DNA from: Cryomorphaceae bacterium
GTDB taxonomy: Bacteria > Bacteroidota > Bacteroidia > Flavobacteriales_D > Crocinitomicaceae
DNA: 26,621 nucleotides
NCBI GenBank assembly: GCA_027485365.1
Contig: JAIXRD010000267.1
Span: 1 to 26,621, forward strand
Direction: 5' to 3'
The notes beneath the pieces were generated by a model. It had not been told where the DNA came from, did no database searches, and saw only the letters and a list, made by a program, of their open reading frames with translations. The stretch's first letter is position 1; each line of letters starts with the position of its first letter. Of the stretch, positions 7,324-14,733 are shown in pieces. The position numbers were made by a program, and so were the translations under genes.

Positions 7324-8142
7324 ATGAGTAAGACGAAAAACAATGGAGCAAAAAAGACCGCTGGAGGATTTTCAGCGATTGTTGCATTTTTAGCTATGGC
7401 CTTTGCCTTGGTTGCAGGAATATTAATCTTCAAGTATGTTTTCGGTGATCCGAGCAACTTCGTAGATAACGATCCAACAGGAGAACCAATGGAGGGTAAT
7501 TTATTAGGGGTAATTTATAAAGGAGGTTTTATTGTACCTGGATTGGTAGCAATTAACATCATCATCGTTATTTTCTCTATCGAGCGTTTAATCACCTTAT
7601 TATTAGCGAACGGAAAAGGTAAGACAGACAAATTCATCGCTCAAATCAAAGGGTTTATGGACAGCAAGGATTTTGCCGGAGCAATTGCTGCTTGCGATAA
7701 GCAAAAAGGATCTTTAGCTAATGTGGTTCGTGCGGGGATGGAAAAATATAGCCATATTTCAACGGACGGTTCAATGGATAAAGAGCAAAAACTAGAAACA
7801 TTGAAAAAAGAATTGGAAGAAGCAACGGCACTTGAGTTACCAATGCTTTCTAAAAACCTTTCGGTTTTATCAACTTGTGCTACCATTGCAACCTTAGTTG
7901 GTTTGATTGGAACCGTACTTGGTATGATTCGTTCATTCGCGGCGATGTCTCACGGTTCGCCAGATACTGCGGCGCTTGCAACAGGTATTTCCGAGGCCCT
8001 TATCAATACGGCATTTGGTATTACTGCATCTACCATAGCAATTATCATGTACAACGTGTTTTCAACGCAAATCGACTCAATGACTTACAGCATTGATGAG
8101 GCTAGCTTTACGATTGTACAAGATTTTTCTTCTAAGAACTAA
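7324..8142 (+). CDS. exbB: ExbB/TolQ-family proton channel subunit
   Basis: 272 residues. It forms the pentameric inner-membrane channel that, with ExbD, converts proton-motive force into movement of TonB. Three main membrane segments are visible after a short basic N terminus: about residues 17-37, 68-90, and a pair of long helices at about 180-205 and 222-245. The third shows the family pattern of small and Thr residues (ATLVGLIGTVLGMI). The second periplasmic stretch is short. Between helices lies a cytoplasmic helical region (about 95-175) with KKELEEATALELPML, as in MotA/TolQ/ExbB proteins. The ATG at 7324 follows a good promoter. The frame is open further upstream, but that stretch would lack a promoter and cover the divergent gene. 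It is first in a four-gene operon. Confidence 0.9.
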   Translation: MSKTKNNGAKKTAGGFSAIVAFLAMAFALVAGILIFKYVFGDPSNFVDNDPTGEPMEGNLLGVIYKGGFIVPGLVAINIIIVIFSIERLITLLLANGKGKTDKFIAQIKGFMDSKDFAGAIAACDKQKGSLANVVRAGMEKYSHISTDGSMDKEQKLETLKKELEEATALELPMLSKNLSVLSTCATIATLVGLIGTVLGMIRSFAAMSHGSPDTAALATGISEALINTAFGITASTIAIIMYNVFSTQIDSMTYSIDEASFTIVQDFSSKN

Positions 8143-8169
8143 TCGGATTTAAATTAACGCATTTTACTA

Positions 8170-8841
8170 ATGCCAAAAATAAAAATCCCCAAGAGTTCTC
8201 CGTCGATTGACATGACGCCAATGGTTGACTTGGCGTTCTTGTTGGTGACTTTCTTTATGTTAGCGGCGTCTTTTCGTCCGAGCGAACCCGTTACCGTTGA
8301 AACGGCCTCAAGTATCTCCGATAAAGTGATTCCTGAAAATAACATAATGGTTACCCTTGATACCGATGGAAAAGTGTATTTTAACCTTACGAATCCCGAA
8401 GCCCGTAAAGAAGCGTTAAATAATATGGCGTCTCTTTATAAAGTGTCTTTTAATGAAGAACAAATAGAAAAGTTCGCATTAATGTCAACCTTTGGCTGCA
8501 CAATGAAGGAATTACCCGCTTATATTGATCTTCCTGGTGATAGTAGAAAGGAGTTCAAAACAGAAGGTATACCCTTGGATTCGCTTGATAACCAACTTAA
8601 AAACTGGATTTCATACAGTCAAATGGCTGCATTAAATACTGGGAAGACTGCTTACGAAGAAGCTAAACAAAAAGGATTGGCTCCAGATGCCGATGATTTT
8701 AAGCCGAAGTTTATTATACGCGCAGATGGAAAATCTGTTTACAAAAAAGCTGAAAAAGTAATTGACGTCTTTCGTGAGTTGAATTTGAATAATTTGAACT
8801 TTGTTACATCTTCGGAGTTTAACCCGAATAATCCCAACTAA
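8170..8841 (+). CDS. ExbD/TolR-family protein 1, enlarged periplasmic domain
   Basis: 223 residues, against about 140 for E. coli ExbD. The N terminus has a short basic stretch and one membrane helix with the invariant proton-carrying aspartate (Asp20 in DMTPMVDLAFLLVTFF). The periplasmic part starts as in ExbD (about 40-75), then carries an insert of about 90 residues (about 75-170, with FGCTMKELPAYIDLPG) before the C-terminal ExbD-like unit FIIRADGKSVYKKAEKVIDV (about 178-197). It is the second gene of the TonB-motor operon, 27 bases after ExbB and 2 bases before the next ExbD gene. It probably forms the channel plug with ExbB, perhaps as a heterodimer with its neighbour (inference). Confidence 0.87.
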   Translation: MPKIKIPKSSPSIDMTPMVDLAFLLVTFFMLAASFRPSEPVTVETASSISDKVIPENNIMVTLDTDGKVYFNLTNPEARKEALNNMASLYKVSFNEEQIEKFALMSTFGCTMKELPAYIDLPGDSRKEFKTEGIPLDSLDNQLKNWISYSQMAALNTGKTAYEEAKQKGLAPDADDFKPKFIIRADGKSVYKKAEKVIDVFRELNLNNLNFVTSSEFNPNNPN

Positions 8842-8843
8842 CC

Positions 8844-9482
8844 ATGGCAGAAATAGCAGAAAGTGGTGGCGGTGGTCACGACAAAGGGAAGAAAAGAGCG
8901 AAGAAGTCATCAACGCGAGTTGATATGACGCCAATGGTAGATTTGGCTTTTCTTCTACTTACGTTCTTCGTTTTAACATCTACCTTTAGCAAACCGAAAG
9001 TGATGAGCTTGGCCTATCCAGCTAAAATCGATGAGCCCGTTGACAAGAATGCCCCAAAATTAAATAATGGAATTACCTTCCTTTTGTCTAAGGATAAAAT
9101 TTTCTATTATACGGGTGAGTTCTATCCGGCTGATCGTCCGGGTAAAGATGGACCAACAAAATTAACTGAAACAAATTTTAGCGCTTCAGGACTTAGAAAG
9201 GTGTTAGCTGATTTGAATTCTTACGTTCTACTGCGTAAGGAGGGAATGGTAAAGAAGGTGAAAGCAAAACAAATGGCAGACACAACCTACACGCGTGAGT
9301 TAGAACTATTGAAAGGAAAACCTGAAGCCTTGAAAGTTTTAGTAAAAACGGACGACAAGGCCCTATGTAAGAATTTCATTGATCTAATTGATGAGGTTAA
9401 AATTGCAGAAATTGGCGTAATTGCCCCTGTACCAATGCTTCCGGCAGAACTTAAATTATTAGAAACCCAATTAAAAAAGTAA
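8844..9482 (+). CDS. ExbD/TolR-family protein 2, enlarged periplasmic domain
   Basis: 212 residues. It has a glycine- and lysine-rich cytoplasmic tail (residues 1-24), then a membrane helix with the essential aspartate Asp33 (VDMTPMVDLAFLLLTFF). The periplasmic region is again longer than in ExbD, with an insert of about 60-70 residues including many Lys (about 115-155). The terminal ExbD-like strands (KVLVKTDDKALCKNFIDLID, then IAEIGVIAP) are recognisable. It differs clearly from ExbD protein 1 outside the membrane helix, so the pair is old rather than a recent duplication. It starts 2 bases after the previous stop and ends 4 bases before TonB, so the operon is tightly coupled. Confidence 0.87.
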   Translation: MAEIAESGGGGHDKGKKRAKKSSTRVDMTPMVDLAFLLLTFFVLTSTFSKPKVMSLAYPAKIDEPVDKNAPKLNNGITFLLSKDKIFYYTGEFYPADRPGKDGPTKLTETNFSASGLRKVLADLNSYVLLRKEGMVKKVKAKQMADTTYTRELELLKGKPEALKVLVKTDDKALCKNFIDLIDEVKIAEIGVIAPVPMLPAELKLLETQLKK

Positions 9483-9486
9483 CGCC

Positions 9487-10350
9487 ATGGAATTAGCAGT
9501 AGTTTGGGTCATTGTAGGATTAGTTTCCACATACTCATTGTTTAGTTATTTTTCAGCCAAAGGATGGTTGGTAACATCGCAGGTAAGGAACGAATTAGTA
9601 TTTGAACATAGAAATAAGGCATACGGAGCTTACACCTTACGAAAGAATTACAATAAACGCCTTACCTTAATTATGGCAAGTATGATTCTTGCCTTCGTAT
9701 TAGGTTCATTGGCCATGTTTATTATACGTAATTTACCAAAAGAAGAGATTGAGGCTCCTAAAGGCAGCGATAAAACGTGGACGGTTCAACCCCCACCAAA
9801 GGATTTGCCTCCTCCTCCGCCAACTACACCACCACCACCACCCTTGGAAAAAATGACGGCATTTATTCCTCCGGTAATTGAAGATGATCCGGTAACAGAT
9901 CCAGTTCCTACACAAGATCAATTAGAACTAACAAAAGCGGGTGATAAAACTCAAGATGGAAGTGACGAGAATTTCGATCCGCCACAACCTTCAGATGATA
10001 CACCCAAACAAATCGATACTAAGCCTGAGCCGATTGAGACATTCGTAGAAGAAGAGGCTGATTTCCCAGGTGGTTTTGCTGAAATGGCTAAATTTATCAA
10101 TGACAACATTGATTATCCACAGGAAGCAATCGATTTAGGAATCAAAGGCCGTGTAACTGTGCGCTTTGTTGTTGAGAAAGACGGTAGAATCTCTAATGTA
10201 TCTGTAGCTACTCCATTAGCTGGTTGTAAGGCTTGTGATAAAGCAGCGGTAAAAGTTGTTGAGAAAATGCCTTCATGGAAAGCCGGTAAAAACGGTGGTC
10301 GTGAAGTGCGAACTTGGGTAACCTTACCAGTTAAGTTTGAGGTAAACTAA
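9487..10350 (+). CDS. tonB: TonB-family energy transducer
   Basis: 287 residues. It links the ExbB/ExbD motor to outer-membrane TonB-dependent receptors. A hydrophobic segment lies at residues 3-24, then the motif ELVFEHRNKAYGAYTLRKNY (36-55) that precedes the TonB anchor in many Bacteroidota, then the main membrane helix at about 60-80. A proline-rich spacer follows (about 101-120, runs of five prolines), then an acidic linker. The C-terminal TonB domain (about 193-287) includes FPGGFAEMAKFINDNIDYP and YP-type strands, with an extra Cys pair in GCKACD (247 and 250). The first hydrophobic stretch is unusual for TonB and could be a second membrane helix. A terminator follows the stop codon. 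Confidence 0.9.
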   Translation: MELAVVWVIVGLVSTYSLFSYFSAKGWLVTSQVRNELVFEHRNKAYGAYTLRKNYNKRLTLIMASMILAFVLGSLAMFIIRNLPKEEIEAPKGSDKTWTVQPPPKDLPPPPPTTPPPPPLEKMTAFIPPVIEDDPVTDPVPTQDQLELTKAGDKTQDGSDENFDPPQPSDDTPKQIDTKPEPIETFVEEEADFPGGFAEMAKFINDNIDYPQEAIDLGIKGRVTVRFVVEKDGRISNVSVATPLAGCKACDKAAVKVVEKMPSWKAGKNGGREVRTWVTLPVKFEVN

Positions 10351-10367
10351 TCAGTAATCATACATTT

Positions 10368-10396
10368 AATCCCCAAAGAAATTTGGGGATTTTTTT
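10368..10396 (+). terminator. Rho-independent terminator after TonB
   Basis: Perfect 10-bp stem AATCCCCAAA (10368-10377) / TTTGGGGATT (10382-10391) with a GAAA loop, followed by T through 10396. Only 5 bases separate the T run from the ATG of the next gene at 10402, so expression of that gene depends on read-through or on a promoter hidden in or near the hairpin. Confidence 0.9.
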
Positions 10397-10401
10397 ATAT
10401 C

Positions 10402-10608
10402 ATGAATTTTAGAATAATTAATGCAGCTATCGGATTAACCGTGGTTTTCGCAGCGCTGCTTTTAGCCTTCTTTATTGCCTTTACCGATCAATTGCCGGGC
10501 CTTTTCGGTTGGAAGAGATGGATGCTGGTAGGGGTTTTAGTTTCGTATTCCCTGTTTCGTGTCTATCGCTCGATTAAAACATTTAAAAAACAAGAACATG
10601 AGGATTAA
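10402..10608 (+). CDS. Small two-helix membrane protein, function unknown
   Basis: 68 residues with two hydrophobic helices (about residues 5-28 and 38-55) joined by a short loop (TDQLPGLFGWKRW), and a charged C-terminal tail rich in Lys and Glu. The family is not recognised. It begins 5 bases after the TonB terminator and overlaps the start of the PstS-like gene by 11 bases, so it is translationally coupled to that gene. The linked order (ExbB, ExbD, ExbD, TonB, small protein, PstS-like) hints at an accessory role for the motor, but nothing in the sequence proves it. Confidence 0.65.
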   Translation: MNFRIINAAIGLTVVFAALLLAFFIAFTDQLPGLFGWKRWMLVGVLVSYSLFRVYRSIKTFKKQEHED

Positions 10609-11515
10609 AATAATTTTAGGGTTAATGGGGATTTTGAGTTTAACCGCCTGCGAAACGCATGAAAACCCACTCGCTTATCAGTCGGATACACACGGCCGAG
10701 GTAACATAGAAGTATTTTTGGAGGATTCATATAAACCCTTATTTACCACAAGTATTTATACGTTCCAAAGTTTGTTTCCGAAAGCAACTGTTAAGCCAAG
10801 TTATCTCCCAGAAGGTGATATTGTCAAAGCGTTTTTTGATAATAAAGTAAAAACGATTTGTATTTCGCGAGATTTCACCGATAAAGAGAAAAAGTACTTG
10901 AAATCTCAAAATGTTCAGGTTCAAAGTGATTTAATTGCCTATGACGCTGTAGCACTTATCATACATCCAGATAATAAAGACACTGCAATTTCTGTGGATC
11001 GACTTAAGGAGTGGATATCCTCTGATGGAGCTACATGGAAAGGGAGCGGTAAGCCAGTAAAAATGGTTTTTGATAAAGTGAATTCAGCGAATTTTAATTA
11101 CCTAACCAAGTTATCTGGAAAGTCAACCCTATCAAAAAATGTATATGCACTGAATTCAAATGAGCAAGTAATCGACTATGTGAAACATAATAAGCAAGCC
11201 ATAGGGGTAATAGGTGTTAATTGGATATCAGATCAAGAGGATTTTGATGTAATGAATTTTTTAGATAGTGTTCATGTCATGCATGTAAGTCAGCATGACG
11301 GTGAAGAAGGTTTTCAGCCCTTTGCAGGCACAATTTGGACAAAAGAGTATCCATTACATCGAGAAATGTGGATGATTAATAAAGGAAATCGATCGGGACT
11401 AAATACAGGATTTGTTTTATTTATGATCGGAGAGAAAGGTCAGTTAATTATACAAAAATCTGAATTGGTGCCAGCTAAGGCTCCTGTAAGACTAATTCAA
11501 TTAACAACTCAGTAA
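10598..11515 (+). CDS. PstS-like periplasmic substrate-binding lipoprotein
   Basis: 305 residues. The signal peptide ends in a lipobox LTAC (Cys18), so it is a lipoprotein. It looks like the PstS/phosphate-binding superfamily: SRDFTDKEKKYL (equivalent of the usual SRxLTxxE), AYDAVALIIHPDN (equivalent of DxLAVIVNP), RLKEWISSDGATWKGSG (about 129-145), and AIGVIGVNWISD near residue 206. The phosphate-clamp segment normally like NSGT is here NSAN, so phosphate as ligand is uncertain. No PstC/A/B transporter genes are present in the window. The ATG at 10598 is chosen because it gives the signal peptide; an in-frame ATG at 10559 would add 13 hydrophilic residues ahead of it. The protein may serve the TonB motor rather than an ABC transporter (inference from position). 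Confidence 0.78.
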   Translation: MRIKIILGLMGILSLTACETHENPLAYQSDTHGRGNIEVFLEDSYKPLFTTSIYTFQSLFPKATVKPSYLPEGDIVKAFFDNKVKTICISRDFTDKEKKYLKSQNVQVQSDLIAYDAVALIIHPDNKDTAISVDRLKEWISSDGATWKGSGKPVKMVFDKVNSANFNYLTKLSGKSTLSKNVYALNSNEQVIDYVKHNKQAIGVIGVNWISDQEDFDVMNFLDSVHVMHVSQHDGEEGFQPFAGTIWTKEYPLHREMWMINKGNRSGLNTGFVLFMIGEKGQLIIQKSELVPAKAPVRLIQLTTQ

Positions 11516-11530
11516 TTTTTTATTAATTTC

Positions 11531-11561
11531 TTTGCGTTAACCGAATTCCAAAGTAACTTTG
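11531..11561 (+). promoter_or_regulatory. Promoter of the TPR protein gene
   Basis: TTTG (11531-11534), a 19-base spacer, then TAACTTTG (11554-11561), one of the best consensus matches in the window. The leader to the ATG at 11598 would be about 30 bases. Because the box covers an in-frame upstream ATG at 11559, it supports 11598 as the true start. Confidence 0.8.
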
Positions 11562-11597
11562 GCAAAGCAATTGTATGCGAGTTTTAAATTTTATATC

Positions 11598-13211
11598 ATG
11601 AAAACAACAGTATTATTTTCTGCACTATTTCTTTCTGTAAGTGGTTTGTTTGCTCAAACCTTGAGTGAAGCAATTAAAAAAACAGAAAATGAGCGTTATG
11701 CCGACGCTTTAATTGATTTCAAAGCGCTAGCCGACAAGGAACCAAGCAATGGCGATGTGTATTTTTACTATGGCGATTGTTACTTTGAGAAAGGAGAGGT
11801 GGACTCAGCAATTCTCATATGGAATAAAGGATATGAGATGGATAAACTTACGCCGATGCCGTTGATTGGTAGATTCCGTGTGCTTTGGCTTAAAGGAGAT
11901 AAGGCGGGTGCTCAAGGAGAGGTATTGAAAGCCATGGAGCTTACTAAAGGAAAGAAAACAAACCTTAAGAGAGCTGAAGTAATTCGTGGAATTACCGAAA
12001 TGTATATCGAGTCTGAAAACAAAGACCTTGATCAAGCCTTGACATTGCTTCAGGAGGCAATAACTAAAGACCCTAACAATGAGGATAATTACTTACTTCA
12101 AGGGGATGCACTATACGCTAAAACCCCTCAAGATGCGAGCCCGGCTATAAAAAGTTACAACATCGTATTGGATATTAACAAGAATTCACCTCGCGGAAAA
12201 CTGCGTGTTGCGAACATTTATCAAGCTGCTCAGAATTATGAGGAGGCAAATAAAATATACAAGGAAGCAATCGCAATCGATTCAACCTTTGCTCCTGCAT
12301 ATCGCGAACGCGCCGAGATGTTCATGCGTTTTGAAAAAATGAAACTTGCGATTCAAGATTGGAAAAAATACCTTGCATTAAACAGCAACGTTGAATCAAG
12401 ATATCGTTATGCGAATGCCATGTATGCTGCAAAGCAATATTGTGAGGTAATTGAAGAGGTTAATACGATAAACCAAGCCGGGTTCCGTAATTTTTATACA
12501 GAACGAATGTTAGCGGGGTCTTATGCAGAGTGTAAATCTATAGAAAATGGTGCCCAAATAGGCCTTGATGCAAGTGATCGCTTTTTCACCTTGGTGCCAG
12601 CGGCAAACATTAACTTTATCGACTACAAAATCAGAGGGTCTTTGTTAATGAAGCTTGGGCAGGATTCACTTGGTTTATTAGAATGGGAACGTGCAGCAGG
12701 GATGAATGAAAATGCATCAAAAGAGTTAACACTTGAAATTGCAAAGTCTTATTATAAAATGAAAAAATATGATAAGGCAATTGAAATGTATTTGAAGCGA
12801 CAAGCCTTGGTAGAATTAACGCTGGCTGAAGTATATAACTTGGGTCAATGTTATTTTGCTGGACCAAAGAACTTTATAGAAGCAGATACCTTGTTTGGTA
12901 AAGTTGCTGCGATGTCGCCTAATTATGCACCTGCTTATTTATGGAGAGCGAGAAGTAATTACCAAATGGATTTAAAAAATGAGCTTTGGTTGGCTAAACC
13001 GCATTACGCAAAAGTATTAGAGGTTGTAGTTGGCGAAGACAGAAAGAAAGATTCCAATAAAAAAATGGTTATTGAATCCGCAAGATATTTGGGAAATTAC
13101 TATGCTAGTTCAACAGAAAAAGATAAAGCTAAAGTTCTTGAGTATTTTCAGATTGTTTATGATTTAGATCCGAACGATACTCAAGCAAAACAAATTTTAG
13201 GAATTAAATAA
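11598..13211 (+). CDS. Exported tetratricopeptide-repeat protein
   Basis: 537 residues. The signal peptide ends at GLFAQ (about residue 20). The remainder is built of TPR-like helical hairpins: for example YADALIDFKALADKEPSNGDVYFYYGDCYFEKG-type units near residues 33-65, then YEEANKIYKEAIAIDSTFAPAYRERA-type units near 214-240, YDKAIEMYLKRQ near 390, and a last unit ending YDLDPNDTQAKQ at the C terminus. No catalytic motif is seen. Proteins of this type act as periplasmic or outer-membrane-associated scaffolds. It has its own promoter and follows the PstS-like gene by 82 bases, so it may act with the TonB cluster but can be expressed alone. A terminator follows directly. Confidence 0.85.
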   Translation: MKTTVLFSALFLSVSGLFAQTLSEAIKKTENERYADALIDFKALADKEPSNGDVYFYYGDCYFEKGEVDSAILIWNKGYEMDKLTPMPLIGRFRVLWLKGDKAGAQGEVLKAMELTKGKKTNLKRAEVIRGITEMYIESENKDLDQALTLLQEAITKDPNNEDNYLLQGDALYAKTPQDASPAIKSYNIVLDINKNSPRGKLRVANIYQAAQNYEEANKIYKEAIAIDSTFAPAYRERAEMFMRFEKMKLAIQDWKKYLALNSNVESRYRYANAMYAAKQYCEVIEEVNTINQAGFRNFYTERMLAGSYAECKSIENGAQIGLDASDRFFTLVPAANINFIDYKIRGSLLMKLGQDSLGLLEWERAAGMNENASKELTLEIAKSYYKMKKYDKAIEMYLKRQALVELTLAEVYNLGQCYFAGPKNFIEADTLFGKVAAMSPNYAPAYLWRARSNYQMDLKNELWLAKPHYAKVLEVVVGEDRKKDSNKKMVIESARYLGNYYASSTEKDKAKVLEYFQIVYDLDPNDTQAKQILGIK

Positions 13212-13214
13212 TTC

Positions 13215-13237
13215 AAGGGGCTTAGGCCCCTTTTTTT
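13215..13237 (+). terminator. Rho-independent terminator after the TPR gene
   Basis: Stem AAGGGGC (13215-13221) / GCCCCTT (13226-13232) with loop TTAG, then T through 13237. The loop contains the stop codon of the converging phosphoglycerate mutase gene (13222-13224 on the minus strand), and the right arm plus T run encode that enzyme's last residues (IKKGA). Confidence 0.88.
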
Positions 13238-14733
13238 ATAAGCGATTTTCCGGTCATTTCTTTCGGTTGAGGCAATTCCATGAGTGCTAAGATAGTAGGC
13301 GCAACATCTGCTAATACGCCATCGCTTATAGGCTCATTTACACCACCCACCAACACACAAGGCACTTGATTTAGACTGTGTGCAGTATTCGGGCTTCCAT
13401 CCGGGTTTAAGGCATAATCTGCATTGCCGTGATCCGCAATAATTATAAATGCATATCCCAACGGGAGCAAGGTTTCAATGATTTCCTTCAGGTTACTATC
13501 TACTGTTTCAACGGCCTTTACAATGGCATCATAAACACCCGTATGACCAACCATATCAGGATTCGCAAAATTTAGGCAAAAGAAATCAGGTAGTTGCTGT
13601 TTTACATATGAAATTAGTGTCGACTTAACTTCCTCGGCACTCATCTCCGGTTGTAAGTCATACGTTGCAACTTTTGGAGAATTAATCATTAACCGCGCCT
13701 CCTTTTCAAAGGGTTCTTCTCGGCCGCCATTAAAAAAATAGGTTACGTGGGGGTATTTTTCCGTTTCAGCGATGCGAACCTGAGTCTTACCCTGAGCAGC
13801 TAATACTTCGCCTAAGGTTTGTGCTAAATTGTCTTTTTGAAAGACCACATGCATCTTAGTAAAGGATTCATCGTACGTAGTCATGGTAACATAATACAAC
13901 TCCAGGGGCTTCATGTTGAACCCTTCTATGGCATGTTGAGAAAGTACTTCGGCTATTTCTCGCGGTCGATCGGTTCTGAAATTGAAACTAATGACTACAT
14001 CACCCGGCGCTATTAATCCCTCTTGGTCACAAAGGACCGGATTGATAAACTCATCGGTAATGCCATTTTCATATGATTTTTGAATTGCTTCTTTCGCGGA
14101 AGCAACAGGTGCTCCTTCTCCGTTTACAAAGAGGTTATACGCTTTCTCAACACGTTCCCATCGGCGATCTCGATCCATGGCATAATATCTTCCAATAACC
14201 GATGCAATTTTAATATTCGATGTAAGACGTGGTTCAAGTGCTATAAAATCTGTGATCGCAGACTTTGGATCGCAGTCACGTCCATCGGTGATGGCGTGAA
14301 TGAATACCTTTTTTGCATCCTGTTCTTTGCAAAGGTCAATCAAGGCTTCTAGGTGATTAAACGCGCTGTGTACCCCACCATTCGAAACTAAACCAAGTAA
14401 ATGTACCTTACATTGGTTCTTAGACGCGTAGTCAAGTGCCTCCAATAAGGTTTGGTTCCTAAAAAAGCTACGGTCAGTTATCGCATTGTTTATACGGGAT
14501 AATTCTTGATATACAATTCGTCCGGCCCCAATATTTAGGTGTCCTACCTCCGAATTACCCATTTGTCCCTCAGGTAATCCAACAGCTGCGCCACAAGCGC
14601 TTAGTTTACTGTTAGGGTAATATGACATAAGATGATCCATACAAGGCGTGTTTGCCTGATAAACAGCATCTGCTTGTGTTTGATCTCCTATACCCCAACC
14701 GTCTAAAATTATTAATCCGACCTTTTTGTTCAT
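13222..14733 (-). CDS. gpmI: 2,3-bisphosphoglycerate-independent phosphoglycerate mutase
   Basis: 503 residues, close to the 510 or so usual for the enzyme. It interconverts 3- and 2-phosphoglycerate in glycolysis and gluconeogenesis in the cytoplasm. Alkaline-phosphatase-superfamily signatures are present: LILDGWG (metal ligand Asp11), MGNSEVGHLNIGAGR with the phosphoserine Ser61, HAITDGRDCDP, GRYYAMDRDRRWERV, NFANPDMVGHTG, and IADHGNADYAL with NTAHSLNQVP near the C terminus. The ATG overlaps the TGA of the upstream histidine kinase gene by 4 bases (ATGA), so it is translated from the same operon mRNA. The 3' end lies inside the terminator of the opposing gene. Confidence 0.96.
   Translation of the reverse strand: MNKKVGLIILDGWGIGDQTQADAVYQANTPCMDHLMSYYPNSKLSACGAAVGLPEGQMGNSEVGHLNIGAGRIVYQELSRINNAITDRSFFRNQTLLEALDYASKNQCKVHLLGLVSNGGVHSAFNHLEALIDLCKEQDAKKVFIHAITDGRDCDPKSAITDFIALEPRLTSNIKIASVIGRYYAMDRDRRWERVEKAYNLFVNGEGAPVASAKEAIQKSYENGITDEFINPVLCDQEGLIAPGDVVISFNFRTDRPREIAEVLSQHAIEGFNMKPLELYYVTMTTYDESFTKMHVVFQKDNLAQTLGEVLAAQGKTQVRIAETEKYPHVTYFFNGGREEPFEKEARLMINSPKVATYDLQPEMSAEEVKSTLISYVKQQLPDFFCLNFANPDMVGHTGVYDAIVKAVETVDSNLKEIIETLLPLGYAFIIIADHGNADYALNPDGSPNTAHSLNQVPCVLVGGVNEPISDGVLADVAPTILALMELPQPKEMTGKSLIKKGA

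Noticed and set aside
7209..7457. N-terminal extension of the GNAT-like gene to 7457 on the minus strand
   Set aside because: It overlaps the promoter and first codons of exbB, and the added residues look unlike the rest of the protein. The ATG at 7208 is sufficient.
8632..8934. Minus-strand open frame of 100 codons across the two ExbD genes
   Set aside because: Antisense shadow spanning the junction of two clearly coding genes, with low-complexity content and no promoter.
9790..9845. Low-complexity CCT/CCA-rich stretch that looks like a short tandem repeat
   Set aside because: It encodes the proline-rich periplasmic spacer of TonB, a normal feature of the family.
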